From a bacterium (lineage in GTDB: Bacteria > Chloroflexota > Dormibacteria > UBA8260 > Bog-877): DNA of 34,633 nt. Made by a program: the position numbers and the translations under genes. The notes under the pieces are model-generated. The model saw only the letters and a list, made by a program, of their open reading frames with translations. It did not search any database and had not been told where the DNA came from. Below are positions 1 through 7,673 of this stretch, piece after piece (the stretch's first letter is position 1; every line of letters begins with the position of its first letter). Location: the NCBI GenBank assembly GCA_021802115.1, contig JAKABA010000026.1, positions 1 to 34,633 on the forward strand. The letters run 5' to 3'.

Positions 1-1649
1 CACTGCGTGAACTCTAGTGAGCCCACTGCTGGTGGCACCCCTCGCGGGGTTCCTCCCCCATTGCTGGGTTCGGTTCTGGCCTCACCGCGAACCGCCCGCG
101 CCGAAGCGCTGGTCTTACATCCACTCCCCAGGTGCCCGGTCGTCCGAGCATCCGAGCCGTCGCCTGTACCATCCCGAGATGGCCCGAGCACGAACGGGGC
201 CGTGGCTCCAACTGAGCCACAACTGGCATGATCCGGCCAGTCGCGGAGGTTCTGGGCCGCGTTGACGTCCCGGTCGACCAGTTCCCCGGTGACCGCACAC
301 ACCAGCATCTTGTCGAGCTTGTGCTTCGCCACCAGTCGGCAACCGCAACCGTGGTGTACCTGGCTGGAGGGAAACCAGCGCTCAGCGACGCCGAGCTTCG
401 ACCCGACTCGCTCGACCTTGTAGGCGAGCATGGGTCGGACCTGACCCAATGCGGTGTCGCTGACCGAACGCCGGAACGCCCGTCTACCCATGCCGGCTTG
501 CATGGCCGCGAGATCGAGATCTTCGACCACGACTTCGTTGTAGGTGTCCACCAGCCAACGCGTGAACTGGTGGTGGGACTCCAGGCGCAGGTTCACGCAC
601 CTGCGGTCGAGACGGGTGAGCTTGGCTTTCGCCGCCCGATGACCGCGAGATCCTGGGATGCGCCTGGCAAGCTGCTTCCCCGTCCGGCGCCGCTCGGCCA
701 GGCTGGCTCGCAGTGGCGCCGGGTTGGGGAAGATCGTGATGACGCCCTGGGTGTCGGCGACGGTGGCGAGATCTCTCATGCCGAGATCGACCCCGGCTCT
801 CGACCCCGGCCGCGTCGGAGCCCGGGAAGGACTCACGACCTTGGTCCGAACCGCATAGTTCACCGCCACGAACAGCCGTCCCCAGCGCTCGGAAAGAGTC
901 ATGGAGATGAGCCGAGCGTTGTCCTTGGCAAGGTGGCGCTCGACCCGGCGGGTGTTCTCCTTGGAGCGCAGGGGGCCGATGACCGGGACGACAATGGTCC
1001 TACGGTCGGGCTCGAAGTGCATCGCCCCGGTGGTGAAGCGCACTCGGGGCCGATCGCGATTGCGAGCCTTGAGCTTGGGGAACCCGACCTTGCGCCCCTT
1101 GCGCTTGCCTTGCTTGGACGTTGACCAGTTCTCCAGCGCCTGCACGAGATCTGCGATTCCCGAGGCATAGCACTCCTTGGAGTTCTCGGCCCACCACGGA
1201 GCCACCTCGTCTTTGACCTGGTTCCAGCGCTTGCGCAAAGCCAGGAGCGTCCAGGGCACCGACTCGTGCTCCGGATCGGCCTGCTTCGCGTCCATGTCGG
1301 CTTTCACCTGGCCGAGACCCCAGTTGAAGGCGTAGCGTCTGGCCCCGAAGTGCGAACGCACACGGGAAGCTTCCTTGGGCCACTGCACCTCGAAGCTCGC
1401 CCCCGTCACGGTCCAGCCAGAGGGCACCGGGACGCCGTCATCGGTGAAGAGACCGAACAAGACGGTCACAGCCTCGACTGCCGCCCGGTGAGCCTCGAAA
1501 TCACCGCTGAGCCTTACCCGGCGCGACAGCTTGCCCGGCTCTTTGGCAGGCAGATGCTCCCCCCCGGTGACACTGGCGATCCTCGCCGCTTCTTTGGCGG
1601 TGCGGGCCTCCACTGTCACACCAGCACCTGCGCACGCCGTTGTGGTCAT
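1..1649 (-). CDS. tnpB: IS607-type TnpB RNA-guided nuclease (3' end beyond window)
   Basis: Read from the ATG at 1649, the minus frame stays open for 549 codons to the left edge, so the stop lies outside the window. TnpB proteins are RuvC-like, omega-RNA-guided DNA nucleases of IS200/IS605 and IS607 elements. All three RuvC residues are visible: Asp288 in AGVDLGMRDL, Glu376 in NEVVVEDLDL and Asp461 in LVDRDVNAAQNL. A partial zinc-ribbon segment (Cys435, Cys437, Cys451) precedes the last motif. The N-terminal 100 residues plus a helical RNA/DNA-binding part (about 100-270) match the long actinobacterial IS607 TnpB layout. The start overlaps the tnpA stop by four bases (ATGA), the usual IS607 arrangement. 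The last 70 or so codons, rich in Gly, Thr and Ser, probably overlap the omega-RNA scaffold. A 5-bp stem hairpin lies at 37-50. Confidence 0.85.
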   Translation of the reverse strand, partial: MTTTACAGAGVTVEARTAKEAARIASVTGGEHLPAKEPGKLSRRVRLSGDFEAHRAAVEAVTVLFGLFTDDGVPVPSGWTVTGASFEVQWPKEASRVRSHFGARRYAFNWGLGQVKADMDAKQADPEHESVPWTLLALRKRWNQVKDEVAPWWAENSKECYASGIADLVQALENWSTSKQGKRKGRKVGFPKLKARNRDRPRVRFTTGAMHFEPDRRTIVVPVIGPLRSKENTRRVERHLAKDNARLISMTLSERWGRLFVAVNYAVRTKVVSPSRAPTRPGSRAGVDLGMRDLATVADTQGVITIFPNPAPLRASLAERRRTGKQLARRIPGSRGHRAAKAKLTRLDRRCVNLRLESHHQFTRWLVDTYNEVVVEDLDLAAMQAGMGRRAFRRSVSDTALGQVRPMLAYKVERVGSKLGVAERWFPSSQVHHGCGCRLVAKHKLDKMLVCAVTGELVDRDVNAAQNLRDWPDHASCGSVGATAPFVLGPSRDGTGDGSDARTTGHLGSGCKTSASARAVRGEARTEPSNGGGTPRGVPPAVGSLEFTQ

Positions 1650-2087
1650 GAGTCGCACCCTATCCCGGTCACCGCAGCGGTTGATCGCGCCGCCCGCTTC
1701 TTCGCTTTCCGGCGGCCGTAGAGGCGGGCGCACAGCAAGGAGAGGATCTCGGTCACGTCCCGGACCAGGTCGTCGTCAACCTCGGCGGGGTCCACCACCA
1801 GCAGCCGGCGTCCCGGCGCGGAAAGCGCGGCTTCCACGTACTCTGAGCCGAAGCGGGCAAATCGGTCCCTGGGCTCGACCACGATCGTCGTTACCGACTC
1901 GTCCCGCAGCAGAGCCAGAAACCTTAGCCGTTTACCGTTCAGCGCGGAGCCCACCTCCGTGACCACACGCCGGACCGAGACGCCCTCGACGCGGTGCGCC
2001 GGCACCGGCCAGCTTGCCATCCCGGAACCAACGGCATGCGGTCACCGGGTGAATCCCCTGCCCCCTCGCCCACTCCTTCAAGTTCAT
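1646..2087 (-). pseudogene. tnpA: IS607 serine recombinase TnpA, frameshifted and missing its catalytic segment
   Basis: The ATG at 2087 opens a typical IS607 TnpA N-terminal helix-turn-helix (MNLKEWARGQGIHPVTACRW). About 27 codons in, near the segment encoding DGKL, one extra G shifts the frame. The next frame carries PVPAHRVEG and then jumps directly to VSVRRVVTEVGSALNGKR. Family members have roughly 60 residues between these parts, including the YARVSS catalytic-serine motif, and they are absent here. The C-terminal resolvase part (VVEPRDRFARFG, RRLLVVDPAEVDDDLVRD, LCARLYGRRKAK) is intact to the stop at 1646-1648. An ATG at 2020 could start a 124-residue protein, but it would have no nucleophile. 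The element therefore cannot move with its own recombinase. Confidence 0.8.
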
Positions 2088-2309
2088 CTCCGCTCACTAT
2101 AGGTCAGCGTACGAGCAACTGTTCGTAACCCCTCGTCGAGGATGTCATCGATCATCTGGCGCCTGTACTCAGCGCGCTCCGGGTGGCGACGCACCCTCGT
2201 GCGGGAGCTGGCAGGACCTGGCACTCGGGCATCGTAAGGGTCGCCACCGGGCAGCGTCGCCCCCTCAAGCCGTAGGCGATCATGGACGAGCCATTGACCG
2301 GTGACCCGC

Positions 2310-2315
2310 TACTCT
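2310..2315 (+). promoter_or_regulatory. -10-like hexamer six bases before the LLM oxidoreductase start
   Basis: TACTCT fits TAnnnT and ends six bases before the GTG at 2322. No Shine-Dalgarno is present. The spacing places the transcription start at or next to the GTG, suggesting a leaderless mRNA. No good -35 is visible. Confidence 0.4.
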
Positions 2316-2321
2316 GACCGA

Positions 2322-3206
2322 GTGGAACTCGGTCGTTACGGGATCTGGACCTCGGTGCTCGATCGGCAGCCAGCGTCGGTCGCTCGCAGCGAGGCTCGCC
2401 GGCTTGAAGCACTTGGCTTCTCCACCCTATGGGTCGGCGAGAGCTTCCGGCGGGAGGCGCTGGCCAACTCGGCCATCTTGCTGGCTGCGACCGAACGCCT
2501 GCAGGTGGCCACCGGGATCGCCAGCATCTGGGCGCGTGATGCCCAGGCGATGAGGGCGGGTCAGCTCACCCTGGCGGAGGCGTATCCGGATCGGTTTCTG
2601 CTGGGTTTGGGAGTCAGCCACGTGCCCCTGGTCAATCCTCGCGGGCACACCTACGACCGCCCCTATTCGGCGATGCGGGCCTATCTGGCCGCGATGGCCG
2701 CGGCGCAGTACGACGCTCCCCGGCCGGCTGCGGAGCCGCTCACCGTACTGGCAGCGTTAGGCCCGAAGATGCTGGAGCTCGCCGCCAGCAGCGCCGACGG
2801 CGCCCATCCCTACTTCGTGCCCGTGGCGCACACTCAGCTGGCGCGATCGATCCTCGGGCCCTCCAAGCTGCTGTGTCCGGAACAGGCCGTGGTCCTTGAG
2901 GACGATCCCAAGCGAGCCCGCACCGTCGCCCGTCGCCACACCGGCTCCTACCTGCGCCTTCCCAATTACCGCCACAACCTGGAGCGCCTGGGTTTCGCCG
3001 CTGCGGAGATGGACGACGGGGGAACTGATCGGCTGGTCGACGCGGTGGTCGCCTGGGGTCCGGTGGGATTGGTCGCGGATAGGGTCCGCGACCATCTCCG
3101 AGCCGGGGCCGACCACGTCGCCATCCAGGTCATCCAGGAGGATCCCGCAAAGGTCCCGGTCGAGCAGTGGGAGTTGCTGGCGGAGGAGCTTCGCAGGGAC
3201 CACTGA
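2322..3206 (+). CDS. F420-dependent LLM-class oxidoreductase (TIGR03620-like)
   Basis: Luciferase-like monooxygenase-fold flavin/F420 oxidoreductase of 294 residues. The start MELGRYGIWTSVLD and the following LEALGFSTLWVGES segment match the TIGR03620 group of predicted F420-dependent enzymes. YPDRFLLGLGVSH and the ADHVAIQVI segment near the C terminus are typical LLM barrel strands. The substrate cannot be inferred. A GTG seven codons upstream (2301) is also in frame. I prefer 2322 because family members begin at this point and a -10-like TACTCT ends six bases before it. It stands alone, with the amidase gene 255 bases downstream on the same strand. That gap shows only a small GC-rich inverted repeat and the amidase promoter. 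Confidence 0.85.
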   Translation: MELGRYGIWTSVLDRQPASVARSEARRLEALGFSTLWVGESFRREALANSAILLAATERLQVATGIASIWARDAQAMRAGQLTLAEAYPDRFLLGLGVSHVPLVNPRGHTYDRPYSAMRAYLAAMAAAQYDAPRPAAEPLTVLAALGPKMLELAASSADGAHPYFVPVAHTQLARSILGPSKLLCPEQAVVLEDDPKRARTVARRHTGSYLRLPNYRHNLERLGFAAAEMDDGGTDRLVDAVVAWGPVGLVADRVRDHLRAGADHVAIQVIQEDPAKVPVEQWELLAEELRRDH

Positions 3207-3443
3207 CCGCGATCCCGCAAGGGGTACGTCTTCCGGAAGCACCTCCTTCACCGACCTCGCCCCCGCTGTCGATGGGCCAACGGCGAGTCGCTCCGGAGCG
3301 TGCGACGCGGCGACCGGGCCCGCTCCCCGCCCTGAACTGAGCGGGGACAGCCGGCTCCCAGGCGATGCTGGAAGGTGGCCGAATCGCCCAGCGTACGGAC
3401 CGCTTGCGGCGTTGTTATCGCCCTGCTCGAGGCCCGCGCGGCA

Positions 3444-3449
3444 TATACT
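3444..3449 (+). promoter_or_regulatory. -10-like hexamer before the amidase gene
   Basis: TATACT, one base off the sigma-70 consensus, ends 12 bases before the ATG at 3462. The predicted untranslated leader is only about 5-6 bases long, and no Shine-Dalgarno is seen. Confidence 0.4.
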
Positions 3450-3461
3450 TCCCCAAGCGCC

Positions 3462-4640
3462 ATGCGCACCGGGCCAATCCGTCTTCTCCACGTCGTCGCC
3501 CTGGCCCTGGGGGTCGGTCTCTTGGCCGTGCTCCTGCCCGGGACGGTTCTGGCGTCCCAGCGCACCTCCGGCCCGAGAACTGCCCTGAAACCTCCGAAAC
3601 CCTACGTGGTCGCCATCGACCCTGGCCACGGCGGCTACGACCCGGGTGCGATCTCGCCTTACAACGGCTTGGAGGAGAAGAACGTCACCTTGAGCGTCGG
3701 GCTGGACCTTCGGCGCCTGCTCGAGGCCCAGGGGGTTCGCGTGGTCATGAGCCGGACCAGGGACGTCTTTGTCAGCATCCCCCAGGCTGAGGCGGTTGCG
3801 GAGGACAACCATGCCAATGTGTTCGTCAGCCTGTGGGTGAACGACTGGACCACCCAGACACTGGAGGGGGTGACCGTCTTCACCCCCCACTCCTGGGACA
3901 CCGCCTTCGCCAACGCGGTTGATGCGGCAATGGGCAAGACCATAGCCCCCTTCGGGATGGGCAACCGGGGAGTGCAGCCGCTGCCGCGCCTGTGGGTGCA
4001 TGCGACCATGCCCACGCTCACAATCGAGTCGGGCTTCATGAGCAACGCCAAGGACTCAGCGCTGCTGGCGGAGCCGAACTTCCGGGAGGCGCTCGCCCAG
4101 GGAATTGCCAACGGAATCCTGGCATACGCCCCCCAGATTCCCCGGATTCATGCGGAGGAGCTCGCCTACTCGCGGGCTCAGCTCAAGTTGCTCGCGACCC
4201 GTCGCGCCGAGGCTGCCAGCGCGCGGGCCCACAACGCTCTGGTGGGGTGGGCCACGGTCGCGCTTCTGACCGCGGTCTTGCTCTTTTTGGCTCTCTACCG
4301 TGACACCTTGGGACGCAGCCTACGCTTTGGTTTCCGCGAACTCAGCGGCCGGCTTCCGGGGGCTGCCCGGGCAGGGTTCTTCGCATTCCAGCGGGCCGTG
4401 TCCCCGCGGGACGGGTCCAGTCGACCCGCCCGCACTCGGCGTCCTGCTCCGACCGACCGGCGCTCTCCCACCATGACGTCCCATCGCCGGCCATCTCGCT
4501 CCGGGAGGCCCCAAAGGCCCGAGTGGCGTGTGGAAAGTCCGGCGACCCGGCCCCAGCGGGTGTCGGAGATGGTCCACCCGGACGAGCGCCATCGGATGCT
4601 TCGCGGGCACCGCTCCATCTACGACGACCTGTCGCTTTGA
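3462..4640 (+). CDS. Membrane-anchored N-acetylmuramoyl-L-alanine amidase-like protein (Amidase_3) with substituted zinc ligand
   Basis: The 392-residue protein has an N-terminal signal or anchor helix (about 5-31), an Amidase_3 domain (about 47-222), a transmembrane helix (about 260-279) and a very basic Arg/Pro/Ser-rich tail. Amidase_3 enzymes are zinc hydrolases that cut the MurNAc-L-Ala bond of peptidoglycan. Zinc ligands His56 (DPGHGG) and Glu72 (LEEKN) and the catalytic Glu189 (TIESGFMSN) are present. The third ligand, usually the His of an SIHAN motif, reads SLWVN here, with Trp125 in its place. The nearby His117 might or might not compensate. The two hydrophobic segments predict an external catalytic domain tethered at both ends and a cytoplasmic tail, unlike simple secreted amidases. 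It may be inactive or an envelope-binding regulator. The ATG is chosen because it directly precedes the signal sequence. Confidence 0.85.
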   Translation: MRTGPIRLLHVVALALGVGLLAVLLPGTVLASQRTSGPRTALKPPKPYVVAIDPGHGGYDPGAISPYNGLEEKNVTLSVGLDLRRLLEAQGVRVVMSRTRDVFVSIPQAEAVAEDNHANVFVSLWVNDWTTQTLEGVTVFTPHSWDTAFANAVDAAMGKTIAPFGMGNRGVQPLPRLWVHATMPTLTIESGFMSNAKDSALLAEPNFREALAQGIANGILAYAPQIPRIHAEELAYSRAQLKLLATRRAEAASARAHNALVGWATVALLTAVLLFLALYRDTLGRSLRFGFRELSGRLPGAARAGFFAFQRAVSPRDGSSRPARTRRPAPTDRRSPTMTSHRRPSRSGRPQRPEWRVESPATRPQRVSEMVHPDERHRMLRGHRSIYDDLSL

Positions 4641-4929
4641 CCCGGACGACGGGATCGGCCAGCCATGGACCGAGGCAGGTGGTGGAGGAGCTGGTGCTGA
4701 GGTCCGAGCCGGCCTGGTCAGCAGATTGAGGGCCGCTCTGCTTCCGCCGACGTCAGCCGTGCGGAGGGGAGGGGCCCCTGGATTCGCGTCGATAGGTGTT
4801 GCATCGGGGGTAGCCGAGAGGTAGGCCGGCGACCAACGGCATCAGCCCCGGTCCTGGTCGGCTCAAAGCGAAGCTTCCGGGCCCCTGGGACCTGGCGAGC
4901 ACCGCCAGCCCGATCTCCCTTCTGACTGA

Positions 4930-5075
4930 GGCGCCCAAGCCCCCGCGGAGCGTGGACAAGCGCCACGGCCTCTGTCCGTGCGGCTGGTGGAGATGCTCCA
5001 GGCCTCTGGCCACTCGGTCACCGAGCTAATCGGCGACCGTGGCTTCAGCCAGGACTCCAAGTCAACATGGAAGGG
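4930..5075 (+). pseudogene. Possible DDE transposase fragment
   Basis: A short plus-strand frame reads RLVEMLQASGHSVTELIGDRGFSQ followed by DSKSTW. The GDRGFSQ...STW pattern resembles the stretch around the second acidic residue in DDE transposases of the IS1182/IS4-like groups. Nothing convincing flanks it, so it would be a relic of about 40 residues. Recognition is by pattern only. Confidence 0.3.
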
Positions 5076-5153
5076 CAGGCGTAGGGGCCGGCCCAACGAG
5101 CACCGTAGGTTGCTCGAGGGGCCGAAGCCCGCCCCGAGCAGAGCTACATCGTT

Positions 5154-5299
5154 GTGGAGGCCGACCCCCTGGATGAGCGTATCCGATACCTGGGACTGGA
5201 TGTCAGCAAGGCGACCATTCAGGTCGCGGTGGCGGACACCGACGGGACGGTGACGGAGTACGGCAGCATGGCGCATCGAGCCGTTTGCGAATTTTTCTA
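5154..5299 (+). pseudogene. IS110-family transposase, N-terminal fragment
   Basis: The frame reads IRYLGLDVSKATIQVAVAD followed by TDGTVTEYGSM and stops at TAG 5297-5299. YLGLDVSK is the first acidic (DEDD) motif at the N terminus of IS110 transposases, and the following strand fits. Only about 48 residues of roughly 350-400 remain, so this is a truncated relic. Immediately downstream the sequence changes character and enters the 66-bp repeat. Confidence 0.6.
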
Positions 5300-5341
5300 G
5301 CCCCAATAGATTGGCGATTCCCGAGAGCTAGCGAACGGTTC

Positions 5342-5409
5342 TTACACGCCACTTTCCCCCTCTTTACACTTTTTGATCTCAGGCAGCCTGAACGGCGAAG
5401 TCAAGCTTG
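5342..5409 (+). repeat. Direct repeat copy A upstream of fic
   Basis: About 66 bp, from TTACACGCCACTTT through TTTACACTTTTTG to GAACGGCGAAGTCA, recurs with scattered differences at 7408-7470 in the same orientation. Spaced TTTACAC-like submotifs resemble the multiple terminal repeats of some insertion sequences, but I cannot name the family. Confidence 0.65.
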
Positions 5410-5820
5410 TCGACCTTCGGCTGCGGGCGGCAGCCGTTCAATTTGGCCATCCGGTCCTCGGAGGCAGATGGGCATGTCGACTGCCTCTGGTCTTGGCTGG
5501 CGGGTGGGCGTTCCGGGCATTCATTTGGCTCAACGGCCGGGACGCCGCTCCCCCACAGAGCCTCCGTAGGCCGCGCTTCGCACTAGCGAGGCCAGACACG
5601 GAGGCCTGCGCAGCCCTAGGATCAGGACTGGAACCCAAAGGCAGGGCTCTGGTCACTGAGCTCCGAGGTGGTCGGGTGCCTACGGGCGCGCCAGCGATCC
5701 GCCCACGCAGTCACCCGCAGTCAGAGTCATGGCACGGCCGTCCGTGGCGTCTGCCAGCCCCCGACCCCGAACTACCGGGGCACTTGGAACACAGTCCACT
5801 TGCCTACCTTTCTGTGTGGG

Positions 5821-5885
5821 AAACCTTGGATAAACTGGAACGCAACCCAACTTTTCAGCCAACGAGGCCGTAAAACCTTGGATAA
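5821..5885 (+). promoter_or_regulatory. Two 13-bp direct repeats upstream of fic (candidate operator)
   Basis: AAACCTTGGATAA occurs exactly at 5821-5833 and 5873-5885. The copies start 52 bases apart, close to five helical turns, so both would face the same side of the DNA. The second copy lies just before the -35 hexamer at 5890. Fic carries a C-terminal winged-helix domain, so autoregulation is possible. That link is inference. Confidence 0.45.
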
Positions 5886-5889
5886 GGAA

Positions 5890-5918
5890 TTGACGGATGC
5901 CTCGGCGATCGCTATAGT
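5890..5918 (+). promoter_or_regulatory. Sigma-70-type promoter of fic
   Basis: TTGACG (5890-5895) and TATAGT (5913-5918) are separated by exactly 17 bases, each one base off consensus. The transcription start should fall near 5925, two or three bases before the GTG at 5928. The mRNA would be practically leaderless. Confidence 0.65.
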
Positions 5919-5927
5919 CAGGATGTT

Positions 5928-7151
5928 GTGGGTGAGTGGGTAGAGCGGCGCTGGCAGGGCAATCCATCGGGACAGGTGAAGCGTGAACGGGAGTCTGGTG
6001 TTTATCGCGCCTGGAGTCCAGACCTCCTAAGCAAGTTGGACAAGCGACTGACGAAGACGACGTACGACGCCCTGGTCGATGCAAACGATTCTCTCCGTCA
6101 AGCCCAACTGTCGGTACGATCACACGGATTCGAGTCCCTAGCGAGACTGTTACTGAGAAGCGAGTCGTTGGCATCATCGTATATCGAGGGGCTCGCCGTA
6201 GGAAGTCGCCGGCTATTATCGACTGAATTCGATAACGATGATCGCGACCACGTCGCCAGAGAGATTCTCGGCAACATCGAGGCGGTCGAGGGTGCCGTTG
6301 AGCTAGCTAGTAAGGCTGCAGCAATTTCGAAAGCAGGCCTGCTCGCCGTCCATGTGCAGTTGATGTCGCGGTCTCCGAATCCCGATTGGGGCGGAGTGGT
6401 GCGAACTTCTCAGAATTGGGTCGGAGGCAATCCATACAATCCGTTTGGAGCAGATTATGTTCCTCCTCCGCCGGATGATGTCTCGCACCTCATGGATGAC
6501 CTGATCACATACCTGAACAGCGAGGTTGATCATCCCGTCATGCAAGCAGCTATAGCCCACGCGCAACTTGAGACCATACATCCTTTCGGTGATGGTAATG
6601 GCAGAATTGGGAGAGCGTTGATTCACATGGTTCTGACCCGGCGTGGGTTGGCTGCCTCTCCCGTGGTGCCAATCAGTCTCGCATTGGCCGTTAACGTAGA
6701 TCGCTACGTCACTGGACTGGTTGACTTTCGAGAGGGGCACCTGGACGAGTGGTTTGAATACTTTGCAGCGGCGACAAGTTGGTCGGCCGATCGCATGGTA
6801 CGAATCGGTGAGGATCTATCCATGCGCGAACAACGCTGGATCGCCATGGCCGGCAACCCACGCGCACATTCAACTGAACTCAAGGTGATACGCGACCTAG
6901 GCGGGCACCCGATTTTGAATACTGTCACAGTGTCGGATCGCTTCGGTGTCAGTAACGAGGCTGCGCGTAAGGCGCTTATGGGTTTGGAGCAGGCAGGGAT
7001 CCTCCGGCAATTCACCACCAGGAGCCGAAATCGGGTGTGGGGAGCGGTGGAGGTATTCAAGTTGCTGGATGATCTGCAGCAAGAATTGCACACTCCCTCG
7101 ACCGTGTCGTCGGGCGCCGAGAGCGATGACGACTCTGGGACGACACTCTAG
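5928..7151 (+). CDS. fic: Fic-domain protein AMPylator with C-terminal winged helix
   Basis: Fic enzymes usually transfer AMP from ATP to hydroxyl side chains of target proteins. This 407-residue protein has the Fic_N-type start (EWVERRWQGNPSG), a complete active-site motif HPFGDGNGRIGR (218-229, catalytic His218) and an N-terminal inhibitory motif SSYIEG (Ser83, Glu87, Gly88). That motif marks a class II, self-inhibited Fic. Residues from about 325 to 390 form a winged-helix-like segment (VSDRFGVSNEAARKALMGLEQAGIL), common in free-standing regulatory Fic proteins. The gene stands alone between two direct repeats. Its third codon positions are clearly less GC-rich than those of the metabolic genes, which suggests horizontal acquisition. 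The target is unknown. Confidence 0.9.
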   Translation: MGEWVERRWQGNPSGQVKRERESGVYRAWSPDLLSKLDKRLTKTTYDALVDANDSLRQAQLSVRSHGFESLARLLLRSESLASSYIEGLAVGSRRLLSTEFDNDDRDHVAREILGNIEAVEGAVELASKAAAISKAGLLAVHVQLMSRSPNPDWGGVVRTSQNWVGGNPYNPFGADYVPPPPDDVSHLMDDLITYLNSEVDHPVMQAAIAHAQLETIHPFGDGNGRIGRALIHMVLTRRGLAASPVVPISLALAVNVDRYVTGLVDFREGHLDEWFEYFAAATSWSADRMVRIGEDLSMREQRWIAMAGNPRAHSTELKVIRDLGGHPILNTVTVSDRFGVSNEAARKALMGLEQAGILRQFTTRSRNRVWGAVEVFKLLDDLQQELHTPSTVSSGAESDDDSGTTL

Positions 7152-7225
7152 TTCTAGGCTTGGGTTAGCTCGCCGTGAAGCCAGCCTAACCGCTGCCCTG
7201 GGGCGCATCCATTGTCTCTTCATGG

Positions 7226-7312
7226 ACTGACCTTCACCTCAACCCCCCTAGAGACAGCAAAACGCCCGGAGATTGCTCTCCGGGCGTCCGCTTCGCGAAG
7301 GTCGCCAATGTT
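7226..7312. repeat. Terminator-bearing direct repeat, copy 1
   Basis: The segment from the CACCTCAA motif through GACAGCAAAACGCCCGGAGA, the hairpin and on to GTCGC.AA recurs at 9464-9548 in the same orientation. The hairpin stem is identical in both copies, while the flanks differ at many positions. Confidence 0.65.
7262..7287 (-). terminator. Intrinsic terminator-like hairpin, minus orientation
   Basis: A perfect 11-bp stem ACGCCCGGAGA/TCTCCGGGCGT closes a TTGC loop. Reading the minus strand it is followed by TTTTGCT, so it works best for minus-strand transcripts. No intact minus gene ends here, so it looks like a stranded copy of the one at 9498. Confidence 0.5.
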
Positions 7313-7388
7313 TGGGCGAAAATTCGCCAAGGGCTCCGCATCGAGCCTTTGGCGACTTTGCAAAGGGCCCTTGAACTTGGGGATTGTT

Positions 7389-7484
7389 GCGAGTGTCGAG
7401 GGCATCTTTACACGCCACTTTCATGACTTTTACACTTTTTGCTCTCAGGCACGCTGAACGGTGAAGTCAGGTCTCGACACTCGC
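7389..7484. repeat. 12-bp perfect inverted repeat enclosing repeat copy B
   Basis: GCGAGTGTCGAG at 7389-7400 is the exact reverse complement of CTCGACACTCGC at 7473-7484. The 72-base interior holds repeat copy B almost exactly. The unit is about 96 bp and resembles a miniature element or an IS end. Confidence 0.5.
7408..7470 (+). repeat. Direct repeat copy B downstream of fic
   Basis: Matches 5342-5409 in the same orientation: TTACACGCCACTTT, then TTTACACTTTTTG, then CTCAGGCA and GAACGGTGAAGTCA. Together the two copies bracket fic. Confidence 0.65.
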
Positions 7485-7673
7485 TTATGGGTTGAGCGCT
7501 AGGGCGCAGAGCGAGGGCGTTAGGCGGCGTGTCGATTCTTGGTTGACCACCCTAAGCGGCGCTGGCGGATCCGGCACTCCAGCGATCGAACCGTGTTGAG
7601 CGGGCTCGGCAGTGGGAGGGCTAATCTGACGGCCGGCCGACGTTTGCGGGTCTGACAAGGCGTAGCCTGGACA

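Larger units (their letters stand above)
4641..5927. other. 1.3-kb accessory intergenic region with transposase remnants and repeats
   Basis: No intact gene is visible. On the plus strand I see a DDE-transposase-like fragment (about 4930-5075), an IS110 N-terminal fragment (5154-5299), one copy of a 66-bp repeat (5342-5409) and the fic promoter region (5821-5918). The stretches 4641-4930 and 5410-5820 show only short frames without recognisable motifs. Base composition becomes less GC-rich towards fic. Confidence 0.7.
7152..7673. other. Gene-free stretch downstream of fic with repeats
   Basis: No credible coding frame is visible. The stretch contains a terminator-bearing repeat (7226-7312), repeat copy B (7408-7470) and a 12-bp inverted repeat around copy B. 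The part from 7485 to 7673 has no feature that I can support. Confidence 0.6.

Noticed and set aside
228..1124. A 298-codon plus-strand frame
   Set aside because: It is antisense to tnpB, whose RuvC motifs are unmistakable on the minus strand.
3320..3345. CCCCGC/GCGGGG inverted repeat before the amidase gene
   Set aside because: No T-run follows and GC-rich palindromes of this size are expected by chance here.
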